Below are positions 15,839 through 24,299 of a stretch of 46,462 nt of DNA, piece by piece; positions within the stretch are counted from its first letter, which is position 1; the number at the start of each line of letters is the position of its first letter. Position numbers and translations under genes: made by a program. Source of the DNA: Propionibacteriaceae bacterium UBA7704 (lineage in GTDB: Bacteria > Actinomycetota > Actinomycetes > Propionibacteriales > Propionibacteriaceae). Location of the stretch: the NCBI GenBank assembly GCA_002482525.1, contig DLGC01000018.1:102580-149041 (forward strand), written 5' to 3'. The notes beneath the pieces are model-generated. The model had not been told where the DNA came from, did not search any database, and worked only from the letters and a program-made list of their open reading frames with translations.

Positions 15839-16615
15839 ATGGCTACGCACGACTCCGTCCTGAATGAGGACGACACCATGTACGCACTCCCGATCTACCT
15901 CGTGGCGGATGTTTCCGGCTCGATGGCGGGCGCGCCAATTGACGGCGTCAACAAGATGATTCCATCGATCTGCAACTACCTCTCAACCGAGCCCTCGGCT
16001 GCGGATTGTGGTCACATCTCGATCATCGCCTTCACTACAGCGGCGCAAGTCGAGTTGCCGATGACCAGCATCTCCGACCTTCTCGACGCGGAGCATTACC
16101 CGGTTCTCAGCGCAGGTGGCGGTACCCACATCGCCGCTCCGCTCCAGTTGCTGCGCACCGCGATCCAGACCGACGTCGATCACCTCAAGTCGCGCGGATT
16201 CACCGTTCGGCGACCCGTCGTCATTCTGTTGACCGACGGGCAGAATGCGCGCTCGACTTGGTGGCAGGCGTTCTTGGAGTTGACCAATCAGTCCGAGGGC
16301 GCTGCATTCAGCTACTACCCCCAGATCATTCCGTTCGGATTCGGGAGCACTTCAGACGACACCCTGGACGGCCTAGTGTTTCCGAAGGTAGCCACAGAAA
16401 GCTACACGCCGCGCTATTACCTCGCGGCTACCGGCGATCCGGGCGTGATCATGAGCTCGATGATTGCCGGGCTGAGTCGGTCGATCATGGTTTCGGCGCG
16501 CAGCGCCAGCCAAGGCGGCTGGGTGAACCCGGCACCCACCCCGGAACAGCTGGGGTCGAACTCGCCGATCCTTGCCAAGGACGCCAGCCCGTTCGCAGAC
16601 GGGGCGACGTTGTGA
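15839..16615 (+). CDS. TerY-like VWA-domain protein
   Basis: 258 residues, ATG 15839 with GAAGGA upstream. It is essentially a single VWA domain with an intact MIDAS metal site: DVSGSM (Asp24, Ser26, Ser28), the Thr of GGGTHIA and the Asp of LLTDGQ. This pattern and length match TerY, the VWA protein of tellurium-resistance-type loci. Together with the next two genes (PP2C phosphatase, kinase) it forms the arrangement described as the TerY-P triad, thought to sense stress by phosphorylation of a VWA scaffold. No TerD, TerC or other tellurite gene is in the window. Its stop overlaps the next start as GTGA. Confidence 0.9.
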   Translation: MATHDSVLNEDDTMYALPIYLVADVSGSMAGAPIDGVNKMIPSICNYLSTEPSAADCGHISIIAFTTAAQVELPMTSISDLLDAEHYPVLSAGGGTHIAAPLQLLRTAIQTDVDHLKSRGFTVRRPVVILLTDGQNARSTWWQAFLELTNQSEGAAFSYYPQIIPFGFGSTSDDTLDGLVFPKVATESYTPRYYLAATGDPGVIMSSMIAGLSRSIMVSARSASQGGWVNPAPTPEQLGSNSPILAKDASPFADGATL

Positions 16616-17583
16616 ACGCGGGGTCTGTTCCGTCGGCTGATTCCTTGCAGACTTCGGCCCCGCGACTGGCCGGCCTCGCCATCGGCGAGGCCGGCGCCGC
16701 CGGATGCCGAGAGTACCTATCGCTGCCGGGCGCTTCGCCCTTTCATGTCCCAGATACCGCCGTCGATGGGGTGAGTTCGGTTGGCATCGAGCTTCGTGCT
16801 GCCGCGACACGAGGGATCAGCCATCGGGCCCACCGAGAGCCTCGCCAGGATGCCTATGGTTTTGACCTGGGTGAGGATTGGGCAGCTTTCGCGGTTGCCG
16901 ACGGACTGGGCTCGCAGGTCGACTCCCAGCTCAGTTCCCACCTTGCGGTACAACTGGCCGTCACTGCGGCGAGCGCGGCGCTCCTTGGAGGCCACGACCC
17001 GGATTGGGCATCCATCTTCGGTGAGGTGTCAGCAGCGATTGAAACAAGCCTGCCGAGAGCGGCGAAGGGCACAACGCTGACGATCGCCGCGCTGCGCCGG
17101 GAGTCAGTGAACTGGCTGGTGTCGATCGGCAGCCTGGGTGACAGCCGCGCCGCTATCCTGCGCGACGGGACGTGGTGCGGCGTCGCCGATCCTCCAAAGG
17201 ACCACAACGAGCTGGCCTCCTCGGTCACTGAGGCATTGCCGGTTCGAGATTTGGATCGGGTTCGAGCTGGCAACGGATTGTTGGTTCCCGGCCAAGTGCT
17301 GGCCTTGTTCAGCGACGGTATTGGAGCTGCTTTCGGCAAGGGCAGTGGCGTTGTCGGGGCACATTTGGCGCAATGGTGGCAGACGGCTCCGCCGCTGCTC
17401 GACTTTGCTGCCCAGGTCTCATTTCAACGGCGCGGGTTTCACGATGATCGAAGTGCGGTCGTGGTTTGGAACACAGGGCCGGACGCTGTGGCTGGTCGGC
17501 CCAAGTCAACCGACTCCCAGGAAGGTGAATCCGAGGCGCTGAACTCGGCTGACCCATCGCCTGGGTCAGAGTGGCGGCCATGA
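16612..17583 (+). CDS. PP2C-family protein phosphatase of the TerY-P triad
   Basis: 323 residues from GTG 16612, which overlaps the TerY stop; the open frame reaches further upstream but would bury the TerY gene. PP2C metal-binding signatures are present in order: QDAYG (Asp80), VADGLGS (Asp97), GDSRAAI, LFSDGIG and HDDRSAV (Asp278-Asp279). It should remove phosphate from Ser/Thr of the neighbouring kinase or of VWA partners, using Mn2+ or Mg2+. The first 60 and last 40 residues lie outside the domain and look disordered. It is co-translated with both neighbours. Confidence 0.92.
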   Translation: MNAGSVPSADSLQTSAPRLAGLAIGEAGAAGCREYLSLPGASPFHVPDTAVDGVSSVGIELRAAATRGISHRAHREPRQDAYGFDLGEDWAAFAVADGLGSQVDSQLSSHLAVQLAVTAASAALLGGHDPDWASIFGEVSAAIETSLPRAAKGTTLTIAALRRESVNWLVSIGSLGDSRAAILRDGTWCGVADPPKDHNELASSVTEALPVRDLDRVRAGNGLLVPGQVLALFSDGIGAAFGKGSGVVGAHLAQWWQTAPPLLDFAAQVSFQRRGFHDDRSAVVVWNTGPDAVAGRPKSTDSQEGESEALNSADPSPGSEWRP

Positions 17584-18914
17584 TCAACGAGTCTGCGTTG
17601 GCTTTGGGCGCAGTGTTGGGCGCTGGCAACTTCGCAGACATCATGATGGTGGACCGGCCCGTCGGGGCCGGGCTGCCGTCTGCTTTGGTCTATAAGCGTT
17701 TCCGCTCCGCGCCGGCACCGGCCGAGATCGCCCATCTGGGTGAACTCATCAGGTTCCGAAAGAACCTCCGCTCGGAGGAGCAATTCGAGCTGGACCGGCT
17801 CGCCGCGTGGCCGCTGGAGTTTGTGATCGACGCGGCCGGAGCCTTGTCGGGGGTCTTGATGCCCTGTGCGCCAAAGGAGTTCATGTTCACCAACCCTGAC
17901 AGGGATCTGCTGCCGGCCACGGTAGGGCTGCTGTTCCCGAAAGCACAGCGGGGACGCAAGGTCGGAGCCGCAGTGCCCGGGGACGGCAATCTGGTCGCTC
18001 GGCTGATGGTCTGCGCCCAACTCGCGCATGCGTTGGACTGGCTTCATCGGAGACAGGTGGTTTTCGGGGACCTCTCTCAGGCCAACGAACTGTTCACCAT
18101 CCACGGATCGCCCCGGATCTACCTGATTGACACCGACACCGTTTCGATTCCCGGCAGCCGAGTGCCTCAGCCTCATACTCCCAACTACATACCGCCAGAG
18201 ATTGCGAGCCTGGGAGACTTCAGTACGGCCGCGGCCGATGTGTACAAGTTCACCTGTCTCCTGGTGAGGATCGTCTCCAGGCCTCGCGAACAACTCTCGC
18301 AGCGGGCCCGACCAGAGTTCGTGGACCAAGCCCTGGACGGTTCAGGTATTCGTTTGATCGAGCGCGGCCTGTCGGCGCGTCCGGCCGATCGGCCCTCCAT
18401 GAGCGAGTTCTACGCCTACCTATACAACTACATCGCTTCACTCCTGGCCCCGCCGGTCGTTGAGTCGATTGTGTTGAATCAGGACTACGTGCTCACGGGC
18501 ACTGAAGTGCGAGTTGAAGTCGTTGCTCGCCAGGCTTCACAGATCACGGTGCGTGATCCCTCGGGAGTCGTACGCGCCCGGGGTACCGGGGGCACCCTCG
18601 CCGCGGTCTTTCGCGCCGATGCGACGGGTCGCTGCACAGTCACAGCGAGCAACCAACACGGGACGGTCGAACAACATTCGACGGTGCTCCACATATTGCC
18701 TCGGGTCAAGCCACACCGAGTTGAACTACTTCTGCCGCCTCATGTCGGCGGGGAGCGCCTGGCCCCTGTGGCGGTTCTTGTCAGCGAAGCCCGTCAGCCT
18801 CTCGTGAGGCGGCGGGATTGGTACGAGCGTGATTTCCGATCTGCCCCTGCGTCCGCTGTGCCGACAAGGTCATGGCCCGATCAACGTCGAAACCGGAGTA
18901 TTCGCGCGCAATAG
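17580..18914 (+). CDS. atypical Ser/Thr protein kinase with C-terminal Ig-like domain
   Basis: 444 residues from the ATG that overlaps the phosphatase stop. The kinase fold covers about 5-290: glycine loop GAGNFAD, Lys39 in LVYKR, catalytic loop FGDLSQAN (Asp164, Asn169; HRD replaced by FGD) and DTD in place of DFG (Asp184). Catalytic Lys, Asp, Asn and metal Asp are kept, so activity is likely. Residues about 300-380 look like an Ig-like beta sandwich (VLTGTEVRVEVVAR); the tail is Arg-rich. This divergent kinase type is the third member of TerY-P triads. The last bases overlap the promoter motif of the DUF4407 gene. Confidence 0.88.
   Translation: MINESALALGAVLGAGNFADIMMVDRPVGAGLPSALVYKRFRSAPAPAEIAHLGELIRFRKNLRSEEQFELDRLAAWPLEFVIDAAGALSGVLMPCAPKEFMFTNPDRDLLPATVGLLFPKAQRGRKVGAAVPGDGNLVARLMVCAQLAHALDWLHRRQVVFGDLSQANELFTIHGSPRIYLIDTDTVSIPGSRVPQPHTPNYIPPEIASLGDFSTAAADVYKFTCLLVRIVSRPREQLSQRARPEFVDQALDGSGIRLIERGLSARPADRPSMSEFYAYLYNYIASLLAPPVVESIVLNQDYVLTGTEVRVEVVARQASQITVRDPSGVVRARGTGGTLAAVFRADATGRCTVTASNQHGTVEQHSTVLHILPRVKPHRVELLLPPHVGGERLAPVAVLVSEARQPLVRRRDWYERDFRSAPASAVPTRSWPDQRRNRSIRAQ
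18885..18914 (+). promoter_or_regulatory. island promoter motif, copy 5
   Basis: CGTCGAA, 14 bases, GCGCAATAG, inside the 3' end of the kinase gene (its TAG stop is part of the motif). CGCA starts 52 bases before the ATG at 18959. It suggests the DUF4407 gene has its own promoter of the same class. Because it lies in coding sequence it could be partly coincidental. Confidence 0.45.
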
Positions 18915-18958
18915 CCGGTAGCAGGAAGAAACCTCTCGCGCACCCGAAAGGACGTGAA

Positions 18959-20578
18959 ATGAATCGAGCCGTGTCATGGCCGGTATCGGTCAAGGCAGTC
19001 GCTTCAGCCGTGTCGAAGGCGCTCGCCCATCTGGGCGGAATGAGTCCCGAGCTGAGCGATACCTACGTGCAGCATCGTGGCCCCTACATCAAGATGGCAC
19101 TGGTGATGGTCTTCACCGCCATGATGGCGACGCTATCGGCATCATTCGCGGTGTCACTCACGGGCCTGATTCCTGATCCGGTTGGCGTTGTGCTCTTCGG
19201 CGGATTCTGGGGTTTGGGAATTCTGGCGCTGGACTCACTGCTCGTCGCGACGATGAAGCGGCACCCCGCCGGAGGCTGGCGCAATCTGGTGAACGCCTCG
19301 TTGGCTGCACTTCCGCGTGCGCTGGTTGCCCTGCTCATCGGAATCGTGATCTCTGAACCACTGATGCTGCAGGTCTTCGCGCCGGAGATCGCCCGCCAGA
19401 TGAAGGTGGATAGTTCCCGGGAGCAGGCCATCGCGATGGCTCAGATTGATGCCGAGTACAAAGACATCCCCGAACTCGAAGCGAAGGTGGAGGCGCTCCA
19501 GTTGCAGGCCAGTGACCCAGGCTTCTACGACCCAGTCGAGGTCAATCCCAGCTATGCCTCAGCGAAGGTTGATTTGGGCCGTACCCGGAAGGCGTGCGCC
19601 GCGGCAAGAAAGGCGGCTAGTAGGGAGGCGGCCGGACAGTCCGGAACCCACCGGGTTGGCTACGGCAGTCAGTGGCGTGCACTCGAGGACACGCGAAAGG
19701 CGGCGTGCGCTGCGTACACGCGCGCCGACGAGCGGTTCGACCGCATAGCGAACGAGACCGAACTGGCGTGGCAGAACCAGGTTCAGGCCGAACACGTCAC
19801 CGCAGCGCGCGAACTCGATCGGCTCACCAATCCCAGCAACGGTGTCTTGACCTTGCGCCGTGCCGCAAAGGAGGCTGCGGTGGACCGATATGTGGGGAGT
19901 GCGGCACACGCCGAAGGACTCCTCGCCCGAGCCGTTGCGTTGGACAACCTCACCGCGCAGTCCCTGGTCATCGGCGCGTATCGCTGGGGGCTGGCGCTGC
20001 TGCTAATCGCCATCGAACTCCTGCCGATCATCAACAAGTGGCTGCGCACCGTCGGGCCGCCGGACGCCACCCAGTTCGCCGAAATGGAGCGAGACCGCGT
20101 CCACGTGGCCACCGAGAAACTGCGCGTGTTGGAGAAGGAATCTGCAGCTCAACTCGAACTGGTGAGCAGAGAAGCTGCAGCCAGGGCCCGGCGAGCCGAG
20201 GCTGAAGTGCAGGTGAAAGCCGCTGAATTGGCTGGCCAAGCGCGCCTCGATGAGGCCAGGGCTGACGCGCAAGGACAAGCCGCGATGAAACAGGTGGAGC
20301 AGCAGGCTGCACAGCAGGCGGCGAAGGTCCGGGCGAGTATTCAGGCAATAAGCGCTCAGGATTGGCTGACACGACAGGCGCAAGTCGAGCGTGAGCTCAA
20401 TGCCCGTGCCGTCGAGGTGAGCCGAGCCGTGGAGACAGCCAAACTGGAGAAGTGGAGAACCGAAGAGTTGGCGAAGAGTCAGGCCTTACTCAATGCCAGT
20501 GGATCCCAGACCAACGGTCATGCGCCGCAGACTCCGCCCGTCTCGGTTCCTGGTCTGCCGCAACCCCAGACGCCCTAG
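18959..20578 (+). CDS. DUF4407 membrane protein with long coiled coil
   Basis: 539 residues, ATG 18959 with GAAAGGA upstream. It matches DUF4407: three membrane segments near 44-66, 72-97 and 112-135, the signature SEPLMLQVF, a large extracytoplasmic helical region (about 140-350), a fourth segment near 355-377 and then about 130 residues of Ala/Glu/Gln-rich coiled coil in the cytoplasm. The Pro-rich end is probably disordered. DUF4407 proteins have no established biochemical role. Placed after the TerY-P triad it may be the membrane sensor or output, possibly a kinase substrate; that is inference. It is the last gene of the island before a strong hairpin. Confidence 0.85.
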   Translation: MNRAVSWPVSVKAVASAVSKALAHLGGMSPELSDTYVQHRGPYIKMALVMVFTAMMATLSASFAVSLTGLIPDPVGVVLFGGFWGLGILALDSLLVATMKRHPAGGWRNLVNASLAALPRALVALLIGIVISEPLMLQVFAPEIARQMKVDSSREQAIAMAQIDAEYKDIPELEAKVEALQLQASDPGFYDPVEVNPSYASAKVDLGRTRKACAAARKAASREAAGQSGTHRVGYGSQWRALEDTRKAACAAYTRADERFDRIANETELAWQNQVQAEHVTAARELDRLTNPSNGVLTLRRAAKEAAVDRYVGSAAHAEGLLARAVALDNLTAQSLVIGAYRWGLALLLIAIELLPIINKWLRTVGPPDATQFAEMERDRVHVATEKLRVLEKESAAQLELVSREAAARARRAEAEVQVKAAELAGQARLDEARADAQGQAAMKQVEQQAAQQAAKVRASIQAISAQDWLTRQAQVERELNARAVEVSRAVETAKLEKWRTEELAKSQALLNASGSQTNGHAPQTPPVSVPGLPQPQTP

Positions 20579-20695
20579 CCCTACTTGGACGGTGGCCTTC
20601 GCTTGAGTCTCGTCGAGGGCAGCCACCATCGGCAGCGCGGCTCCAACTCTGAGTCGATCCGGTGTGAGGCCCAGTCGCTAGGTGTTGGGATAGCA

Positions 20696-20733
20696 AAGGC
20701 CACCACCTCGAACCCGATCGAGGTGGCGGCCTT
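20696..20733. terminator. strong hairpin closing the island
   Basis: AAGGCC-CCACCTCG pairs with CGAGGTGG-GGCCTT around an 8-base loop, with one mismatch pair, between the convergent DUF4407 (+) and PHP (-) genes. It is suited to stop transcription from both sides. There is no long T run, so the stem is the main evidence. Confidence 0.65.
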
Positions 20734-20755
20734 CGCTACTTCACGGCCAGCTGGT

Positions 20756-22168
20756 TCAGCTGATCGTGCCGGTGCGGGCGTCCACCTTCACCGTGGTGGT
20801 GGAAGGCTTGTCGTCCACGAGGGTGGTGATCTTCACCACGAAGACCGGCTTGCCCCACCAGGCAGTGAACTGCCGGGTGACGTTCACCTTGCCGGTGGTG
20901 CGACCCACCGACTGCAGCGCGATCTCGGCAGCCTCGGTCTCGGTCAGGTAGTGGCCGTGGTGCGATTTGGTGTTCAACTCCACACCGAAGGCGTTGGTGA
21001 AGGAGATGCCGTTGTCGCCCTTCAGCTGGGCGCGGATGTAGTTGTCGACACCGATGGCCACCTTGTCCAGGTCCACGGTGTTGCCGGTGGCCACGACCTT
21101 GCCGTCGGCGATCCACTCGATGGTGTTGTAGTTGGTGCCCTTGATGGTGATGGTGTCCTTGGCCTCATTCACCGAGATGCGGGTGATCGTCGGTGCAGGC
21201 TTGGTGCGGTCACCCTTGAAGTCGGCGCCGAGTTCGCGCTTGGCCACCAGGGCGGTGGAGTAGAACGCGTCCGACTGAAGCGTGTCGTGCACGCTCTTCT
21301 CGCTCAGCGACGGCATGAGCAGCCGGTTGTAGGCATAGCCCAGCGCGCTGGTGGAGTGGGCGTCGTCATTGGCGAAGCCGGAGACATTCTGGCTGGGCAT
21401 GGTCTGCTGTAGCACCGAATCCCACAGGATGCGGTCGGAGTAGGAATCTCCATCGGAGACCTTGTTCACGATCTCCATGCCGACCAGCGAATCGGGGTAC
21501 TGGTTGAAAAGCCCGACGTAGCGGGCAACCTTGGCCGGATCGGTCGCAGCCGCGCCACCGGTGGTGGTGTTGCTGCCGCCGTAGTACCGGCCCGGGTGGT
21601 TGATGTGCATCAGCGGCTTCAGCGTCGCGTCGGAGGACTTGTTCATCTCATCGACGTGAGCGATCTTCGCCTCCAACGTGGTGCCGGCCGAGTTGTTCCA
21701 GTTGGTCCAGAAGGTGTTGAGGTGGTCGGCCTGCGACTGTTCATCGGAGTAAGGAATCCCGATCATGCCCGCGCCGCCGTCCCGGCCGACGCCGGTGTTC
21801 ATCTCGATCATGCGCTCGGTGCTCAGGTAGTAGTCGGGATCAGCTTGCGCCTTGGCGGTGTCGGTACGGTCCCAGGTGGTGTTGACGACGTTGTGGTCAG
21901 TCATGGCGTAGACGTTGAAGCCCAGCGAGTAGGCCGTCTCGAGCATCTCGGTGGCGGTGTTGCCGCCATCGGACTCGGTGGTGTGGTTGTGGAAACCGGC
22001 CTTGTACTGCTGCCAATGCCAGTTCACCCCGGCGTAGGGGTTGGTGATCTTGTAATCGAGGTCGGTGGTGGCTTTGCTGCAGGCAGCGGCGTTGGTCATC
22101 GGGACGGCGGCGAGTGCGATGGTGCCGACAATCGCGGTCGCGGCCAGCCTGAAACTACGTCGGGACAT
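20756..22168 (-). CDS. secreted PHP-family metallohydrolase with C-terminal PepSY domain
   Basis: 470 residues with an N-terminal signal peptide (cleavage near residue 28, NAAA). The PHP phosphoesterase metal sites are FHNHTTESDG (His60, His62), MTDHN (Asp91, His92), INHPGRY (His191) and ANDDAHS (Asp268, His271), the pattern of CehA/McbA-like enzymes. A short beta domain follows, and residues about 405-470 resemble PepSY (ETEAAEIALQSV, then FVVKITTLVDDKPSTTTVKVD). It likely hydrolyses a phosphate or carbamate ester outside the cell; the substrate is unknown. GAGGAAC lies before the ATG. The PHP-PepSY combination is uncommon. Confidence 0.82.
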   Translation of the reverse strand: MSRRSFRLAATAIVGTIALAAVPMTNAAACSKATTDLDYKITNPYAGVNWHWQQYKAGFHNHTTESDGGNTATEMLETAYSLGFNVYAMTDHNVVNTTWDRTDTAKAQADPDYYLSTERMIEMNTGVGRDGGAGMIGIPYSDEQSQADHLNTFWTNWNNSAGTTLEAKIAHVDEMNKSSDATLKPLMHINHPGRYYGGSNTTTGGAAATDPAKVARYVGLFNQYPDSLVGMEIVNKVSDGDSYSDRILWDSVLQQTMPSQNVSGFANDDAHSTSALGYAYNRLLMPSLSEKSVHDTLQSDAFYSTALVAKRELGADFKGDRTKPAPTITRISVNEAKDTITIKGTNYNTIEWIADGKVVATGNTVDLDKVAIGVDNYIRAQLKGDNGISFTNAFGVELNTKSHHGHYLTETEAAEIALQSVGRTTGKVNVTRQFTAWWGKPVFVVKITTLVDDKPSTTTVKVDARTGTIS

Positions 22169-22187
22169 GAGTTCCTCTCGTGGTCAG

Positions 22188-22235
22188 CCCCGGCGGATAC
22201 CCGACCATCCGGATCCAGTCGGCAGCCGGGGTTTT
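22188..22235 (+). other. nested hairpin upstream of the PHP gene
   Basis: CCCCGGC/GCCGGGG (7 bp) encloses CCGAC/GTCGG (5 bp), and TTTT follows on the plus strand. It lies 20-67 bases before the PHP start codon, i.e. in its likely leader on the minus strand. It could be a leader structure, or a terminator for antisense transcripts. The function is open. Confidence 0.3.
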
Positions 22236-22351
22236 GACCCATCCCAGTGGTCCAAGGTGACCGCTTGTTCCCCGTCACAGGAACAGCAGGAGAACTACTA
22301 CGGAACGTCGTAGTCCAACACGGAAGGCAGTGTCCCGCGCCTCATCTCGAC

Positions 22352-23890
22352 TTACTTCGATACCTTCGCGGTTCGGCTCGACCTCTTGTGCGCATCCCTG
22401 AATCCGGCTCGGTGTACGGCCACAACGACGGAAACTCGCTTACCCCGATCAGCCTTCTTCAAGCGGTACGTCGACGACGTCGCGCCCGCGATTTTTCGAC
22501 CGTTCCGCAGCCACTGGTACTTCACCGAGGCCGGCTGCGCAGACCAAGAACCCTTTGATGCCTTGAGCTTCTTTCCGACCTTGATTGTTCCGGTGATCTT
22601 GGGGGCCTTGCGCGCCGACAGAGCCGGCAAGAGGCCGGTAGCGATCCACGAAACGCCGCCTGTGGCGGTGACCGGAGTCACCGTCGCGGCGCGTTTGTAT
22701 CCGTGCGAATACATGTCTGTCTGGCCCGCGAGGATGAACCCTTGTCCGGAAGGAATCGCTGCTGCGAAGCCTGTGAAGGTGCCGAAATCCCCGCCCACGT
22801 TCCGAATCCACTGCTTCTTCCCGTCGGTTCGGAAGCGAACAGCTATACCGTTTTCAACGGGCAACTCCTCCACCGAATCACTCTCGACACGTCCGACAGC
22901 TAGTGCGCCCCCGTCACTCGTCGCGACGAGACCGGATAGCTTGATCGTGTGAGTTGCCCATTTGCGCGTGGGTAGCCCGAGGCTCGAATACCCTCCGGAC
23001 CAGGTGACCGTCGTCTTCCACAGCGTTGCGCCCGTGGTGGAGGATAGCTTGGCCAAGTTCTGACTTCCGGCGATGAGGACGCCGCCGTCTGTAGCCGCGA
23101 CGAGGGAGACGATCCCCAGCGATCCCAGGCCGCTGTAGAGATGCCCCCCTTCTCGGTGGCCCGCGGGGCTGTATTCGACGGTCAATCCCGCGGTGGCGGA
23201 CGTGGGGAACTCGGTGCTTGTGGAGTAGGCGATCCCGCCTGCAAGGTAGTTGCCGTTCGGCAACGTCGCCACGCTGTTGAATTGGCCACCTCGGAACGCG
23301 TCGGACCAGAGTTCCTGGCCGTTGGAGTCGAATCCGGCAATGTAGGAGTTGTACGCCCCGGAAAGCCAATAGGAGCCGGCCGCAACGAACCCGCCACTTG
23401 CGCTCCGAATAACAGTGTTCAGGTCATCATCAGACGAGTGGCCCTGGGTCTTGCGCCACAGTTCCCGGCCAGAAAGGTCGAATTTCGCGATCAGAAAGTC
23501 GCGGCCCTGGGATGTGTCAGCTGGACAAGCTGTGCCGGCCGCGATGACGTTTCCGTCGCCAAGTACTGCGACGCTGTTGAACCACCCGCACCCGCCTGCA
23601 GTAGTCAATGGCTTCGACCATAGAATCGCCCCGTCAGTGGAGAGTTTGACGATGAGTGGGTGGGACTGGCCCGCTATGTAGGTGTTGCCATCTTTGTGCC
23701 CTGGATCGGTCCATTCACCGACTGCCACAACGGCACCAGGGACTCCCACCACGCTCGTGAAGCGATAATCGCCCGAACCGGACAGCAATCCGCGGTACGT
23801 CGCAGCCTGGGCTGTGCCGGTGGGGAGTCCGCTACCGACAAGAACGAGAAAAAGCAAAGATGCGAGACCTCGCCGAGTTCGAGTCGACAC
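22352..23890 (-). CDS. secreted propeller-like repeat protein with C-terminal Ig-like domain
   Basis: 512 residues from GTG 23890 (GGGGGGAAA upstream). Residues 1-29 form a signal peptide ending TAQA. The middle, about 40-410, has repeating strands of the type ILWSKPL, ELWRKTQ, ELWSDAF and TLWKTTV with ADGG or SDGG turns, as in PQQ/SBBP-like beta-propellers. The last 80 residues (KITGTIKVGKKL, YQWLRNG, YRLKKAD) are the Ig-like domain found at the end of many actinobacterial surface proteins. It is probably extracellular and non-enzymatic; the binding partner is unknown. Confidence 0.8.
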   Translation of the reverse strand: MSTRTRRGLASLLFLVLVGSGLPTGTAQAATYRGLLSGSGDYRFTSVVGVPGAVVAVGEWTDPGHKDGNTYIAGQSHPLIVKLSTDGAILWSKPLTTAGGCGWFNSVAVLGDGNVIAAGTACPADTSQGRDFLIAKFDLSGRELWRKTQGHSSDDDLNTVIRSASGGFVAAGSYWLSGAYNSYIAGFDSNGQELWSDAFRGGQFNSVATLPNGNYLAGGIAYSTSTEFPTSATAGLTVEYSPAGHREGGHLYSGLGSLGIVSLVAATDGGVLIAGSQNLAKLSSTTGATLWKTTVTWSGGYSSLGLPTRKWATHTIKLSGLVATSDGGALAVGRVESDSVEELPVENGIAVRFRTDGKKQWIRNVGGDFGTFTGFAAAIPSGQGFILAGQTDMYSHGYKRAATVTPVTATGGVSWIATGLLPALSARKAPKITGTIKVGKKLKASKGSWSAQPASVKYQWLRNGRKIAGATSSTYRLKKADRGKRVSVVVAVHRAGFRDAHKRSSRTAKVSK

Positions 23891-24299
23891 GTTTTCCCCC
23901 CGAGTACGAATGTGGTTCGGATGCTAGTACTCGCGCGCTCGACGACGCCACCTGATCGGTGAGCGAGCGTCCGGACGTTCGCAACGCAGTTTCCCAGAGC
24001 ACCCAATAGCTCATTCGAATGAGTGCCAGCCACCGTTCGCGTCAATGCCCTGTCGGCAGCTCCTCGCCCACGTAACCACGTCGCAGATGGCCGACTCCGC
24101 TACTGGTGAGGAATCCCTTCACCGTGTCCGCTCTGGGCCAGATCAAAGCACAAAGCGGTTTCACAGCAAACGCCGATCCGGACCACAGCAAATCGGAGCC
24201 ACAGTGGAAAAGCACAGATGAACCGCGCTGTGCTGTCGACAACACCCTGGTGGTGGGGTCGACCGCGGGCGGTCCACACAGACTCTGGAGGTGATCCTC
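23891..24299. other. 409-base gap without a convincing gene
   Basis: This stretch lies between two divergent genes and must hold both promoters. Short frames here (for example 24106-24294) lack a ribosome binding site and recognisable product. I see a small hairpin, AGCACAG/CTGTGCT, near 24210-24235, and the GGAGG at 24287 that serves the PrsW gene. Nothing else stands out. Confidence 0.5.

Noticed and set aside
15839..18914. Reading the VWA/PP2C/kinase cluster as a classical tellurite resistance operon
   Set aside because: No terD-, terC-, terB- or terZ-like gene is present; only the TerY-P part is.
20585..21412. 275-residue plus-strand open frame opposite the PHP gene
   Set aside because: Gly/Val/His-rich shadow of a gene with clear catalytic motifs on the other strand.
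24106..24294. 62-residue frame in the 409-base gap
   Set aside because: No ribosome binding site, unremarkable product, and it runs into the PrsW gene's own binding site.
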